Source: GCA-002726655 sp046582185 (lineage in GTDB: Bacteria; Pseudomonadota; Gammaproteobacteria; Pseudomonadales; Azotimanducaceae). Taken from it: DNA of 64,000 nucleotides. Below the pieces are notes generated by a model that worked only from the letters and a program-made list of their open reading frames with translations, was not told where the DNA came from and made no database searches. Position numbers and translations under genes: made by a program. Positions within the stretch are counted from its first letter, which is position 1. Each line of letters opens with the position of its first letter. Location: assembly GCA_046582185.1 (NCBI GenBank), contig JAYGEX010000015.1, positions 62,001 through 126,000 on the forward strand, read 5' to 3'. Of this stretch, positions 62,028 to 64,000 are shown piece by piece.

Positions 62028-62975
62028 TCAAACTTCATCTCCTTGCTGGTCTGGAACCGGGCCATGGGCCTGCCGCAAACATTCAAGTAATGTGGCTACC
62101 ACTCGGGATGCACGCGGCGACTGCCTTAAGATTGCAGAAAACTCGCAGGTATAGTGGAAGGTATTAACGCCGATGAGCCGCATCGACTCCTTTTCAATAA
62201 ATTGTTGCGCATAATGATCAGGCAAATATCCAATGTACCTGCCAGACAGAATCAAGATGGCTATTGCTTCCTGATCATACCCTGTTGCGTGGCGGGTCAT
62301 CCCCAGGCGATTTCCGATCTCCATATTAGGTGAGTGATACCCCAGTCCGGCATATTTTTGTCCTCGAATCTCTTCATCCGTGGCTTTGCCGTCTGCCTGG
62401 GAGAACAGGGGATGGAAAGGCCCACAATAAAGATGCATGGGTTCCTGAAACAATGGATGGTAAACAAAGCTACTCGATTGTCGGTGCATGGGGACAACGC
62501 CAATTTGAAACCTTCCCTCCATGACTCCTTTCTCAACATCATTAAGGGGTTCTATATACATTTCTACTGCAACTTCAGGTGCCAGGATACTAAATTCCCG
62601 AATCGCCCGATGAATGTGACAGTCCGGGTTGGTCACTGTTTTGTCATGCAGGGCGATGGTTACCTGCCCGCGCATTCGTTTGTGGACGTCGTCCATTGAA
62701 CTGCGAAAATCATCCAGGGCGGCAAGTAACCTCAGCGTGGCTTCATAGACGTCCCGGCCCTCATCCGTTAAGGAAAATCCTGCCCTGCCTCGGCGGCATA
62801 ATGTCATGCCGAGCCTTGATTCCAGGTCCTTTAGGTGTCGACTGATTGTTGAACGGCCAATATTGAGTTCCAGCTCCGCGGCTGATATTCCGCCTACATC
62901 CGCTATGGACCGGAATATTCGCAACAAACGAACATCAACGTCTGCCAGCTGGCCCAGGAGCGCTTTCTTAGGCAT
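62028..62975 (-). CDS. LysR family transcriptional regulator
   Basis: A 315-aa LysR-type regulator. The N-terminal winged helix with LLRIFRSIADVGGISAAE and GRSTISRHLKDLESRLG is clear, followed by SLTDEGRDVYEAT, and a periplasmic-binding-like effector domain from about residue 95 (QVTIALHDKTVTNPDCHIH). LysR proteins usually bind near their own promoter and activate a divergent gene when a small effector is bound. Here the divergent gene is the omega-amino-acid aminotransferase, and the downstream FAD operon begins 164 bases after this gene on the same strand, so both could be its targets. The effector is unknown. Confidence 0.9.
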   Translation of the reverse strand: MPKKALLGQLADVDVRLLRIFRSIADVGGISAAELELNIGRSTISRHLKDLESRLGMTLCRRGRAGFSLTDEGRDVYEATLRLLAALDDFRSSMDDVHKRMRGQVTIALHDKTVTNPDCHIHRAIREFSILAPEVAVEMYIEPLNDVEKGVMEGRFQIGVVPMHRQSSSFVYHPLFQEPMHLYCGPFHPLFSQADGKATDEEIRGQKYAGLGYHSPNMEIGNRLGMTRHATGYDQEAIAILILSGRYIGYLPDHYAQQFIEKESMRLIGVNTFHYTCEFSAILRQSPRASRVVATLLECLRQAHGPVPDQQGDEV

Positions 62976-63124
62976 TTTCTATATCTACTTATTAAATAGT
63001 GAGTGATTGATTCTTGATATTCGAAACAATGTTCGAAAGAATGTAATCTAAAGATCGGTAGATTGTAATTTTAACAACATTGTGGCTAAGTTAAAGTGTT
63101 CTCTTTTTGCAGCAGGAGATCAAA
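62976..63124. promoter_or_regulatory. Divergent LysR / aminotransferase control region
   Basis: 149 bases that must hold both promoters and the likely LysR site. It contains a repeated palindromic hexamer, TTCGAA, at 63020-63025 and 63032-63037 with six bases between, flanked by ATTCTT and AAGAAT. AGGAG at about 63114 is the ribosome site of the aminotransferase. Confidence 0.55.
63020..63037. promoter_or_regulatory. Candidate LysR operator (TTCGAA-N6-TTCGAA)
   Basis: TTCGAAACAATGTTCGAA is an inverted repeat of 6-bp arms with a 6-base centre, and the T-N11-A consensus of LysR sites fits inside it. The outer ATTCTT and AAGAAT make a looser second shell. It lies midway between the divergent start codons. 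Confidence 0.5.
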
Positions 63125-64000
63125 ATGTCGGACAAATTTGCTGGATTGACCGAGGCCCAGTTGGAGGCACACTGGATGCCTTTTACGGCCAATCGCCAAT
63201 TTAAAAAAGACCCTCGCATCATGGTCGCTGCAGACGGGTGTTATTACACAGATGCGGAGGGCAGAAAGATCTTCGACGGCCTGTCAGGCTTATGGACCTG
63301 TGGGCTCGGGCATAACGTGCCGCAAATCAACGAAGCTGTTAGCAAGCAAATGAAAGAACTGGACTACAGTCCCGCTTTTCAATTCGGACACAAAAAATCA
63401 TTCCAGCTCGCTGAACGTATTACCGAATTCATGCCGGAAGGCCTAAACCGGGTTTTCTATACCAACTCCGGCTCCGAGGCCGTTGAGACATCATTGAAAA
63501 TCGCCCGCGCTTACTGGCGAAAAATGGGCCAGCCCGGAAAAACCAAATTGATCGGCCGTGCGAAGGGGTATCACGGCGTTAATTTTGGCGGTATTAGTGT
63601 CGGCGGTATTGGTGCAAATCGCGCGCTGTTTGGTGAAACCCTGTCCGTTGATCATATGCGGCACACCATGTTGCCAGAAAACACGTTTAGCAAAGGCATG
63701 CCGGAACATGGCGCTGGTCTGGCTGATGACCTGCTCGAACTGGTCGCTTTGCATGATGCCTCAAACATTGCCGCGGTGATCGTTGAACCGTTGGCCGGTT
63801 CTTGTGGTGTTCTGCCCCCACCGGTGGGTTATCTGCAACGCCTCCGGAAAATATGCGATCAGCACAATATTCTATTGATCTTTGATGAGGTTATCTGCGC
63901 TTTTGGTCGAATGGGTGCGAACACCGGCGCTGAAGCATTTGGCGTCATACCGGACATCATCGCAATTGCCAAACAAGTGACTAATGGCGCAATGCCGCTC
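63125..64000 (+). CDS. Omega-amino acid:pyruvate aminotransferase (class III), 3' cut by window
   Basis: The first 292 codons of a class III PLP aminotransferase; the frame is still open at the window end. Family marks are HWMPFTANRQF at the N-terminus, the cofactor segment TNSGSEAVETSLKIARAYW, the aromatic loop AKGYHGVNFGG, PLAGSCGVLPPP, and LLIFDEVICAFGRMG with the PLP-binding Asp; the Schiff-base Lys should be in AIAKQVTNG close to the cut. This is the beta-alanine- or omega-amino-acid:pyruvate aminotransferase subgroup, which makes aldehydes from amino acids or polyamine products such as putrescine. AGGAG is 6 bases before the ATG. It is divergent from the LysR gene and probably controlled by it. 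Confidence 0.9.
   Translation, partial: MSDKFAGLTEAQLEAHWMPFTANRQFKKDPRIMVAADGCYYTDAEGRKIFDGLSGLWTCGLGHNVPQINEAVSKQMKELDYSPAFQFGHKKSFQLAERITEFMPEGLNRVFYTNSGSEAVETSLKIARAYWRKMGQPGKTKLIGRAKGYHGVNFGGISVGGIGANRALFGETLSVDHMRHTMLPENTFSKGMPEHGAGLADDLLELVALHDASNIAAVIVEPLAGSCGVLPPPVGYLQRLRKICDQHNILLIFDEVICAFGRMGANTGAEAFGVIPDIIAIAKQVTNGAMPL

Overview
The window looks like a chromosomal segment of a heterotrophic proteobacterium, most likely a marine or environmental gammaproteobacterium. The grounds are roughly 50% G+C by eye, tight coding with many 1-8 bp start/stop overlaps, Shine-Dalgarno sites of the AGGAG type, a PhoB/PhoR-like two-component pair, an HDOD protein and a LysR regulator. There is no phylogenetic marker gene, so the placement is inference. 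I saw no rRNA, tRNA, CRISPR array, phage module or intact insertion sequence.

The content is almost wholly catabolic. Region 1 (1-14 kb): the end of an SDR dehydrogenase, a coupled pair of class III CoA-transferase genes, a small DUF1289 protein, a GPH-type transporter coupled to a dienelactone hydrolase, a small lipoprotein, a metallophosphoesterase, then a forward run of transporter, amidohydrolase, serine hydrolase, gamma-glutamyltransferase-like and VOC genes. That run is preceded by what looks like the 3' remnant of a second dienelactone hydrolase. Region 2 (14-28 kb): a two-component system, a Rieske oxygenase coupled to a MaoC-type protein, an alpha/beta hydrolase, a four-gene set of two Baeyer-Villiger-type monooxygenases, a divergent PEP-mutase/isocitrate-lyase family protein and a tandem EthD protein, then HDOD and SDR genes.

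Region 3 (28-42 kb) is dominated by amine oxidation: a Tat-exported FAD oxidoreductase resembling spermidine dehydrogenase, a BCCT transporter and a dimethylglycine-dehydrogenase-like enzyme in one tight operon; a triple-PAS hybrid histidine kinase with a decayed duplicate of its 5' end just upstream; and two tandem flavin amine oxidases with a sodium:solute symporter.

Region 4 (42-52 kb): a class V aminotransferase-like protein, an enolase-superfamily enzyme, two paralogous PhyH-type dioxygenases in opposite orientation flanking an S9 peptidase, a chromate-type transporter, a MOSC protein and a ferredoxin that together look like a split YcbX, and an MFS transporter. Region 5 (52-64 kb): a second dimethylglycine-dehydrogenase-like protein, a trimethylamine-dehydrogenase-family flavoprotein with an altered substrate bowl, a free-standing GcvT-like protein and two phytoene-desaturase-like FAD enzymes in a coupled operon, a LysR regulator, and a divergent omega-amino-acid aminotransferase cut by the window end.

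Regions 3 and 5 together suggest import (BCCT, SSS), oxidative demethylation or deamination of methylated amines, betaines or polyamines (FAD enzymes), folate-linked capture of one-carbon units (GcvT domains) and transamination of the resulting amino acids. That integrated reading is inference; single substrates cannot be read from sequence. Gene duplication is a recurrent feature: CoA-transferases, monooxygenases, amine oxidases, phytoene-desaturase-like proteins, PhyH proteins and dimethylglycine-dehydrogenase-like proteins all occur in pairs.
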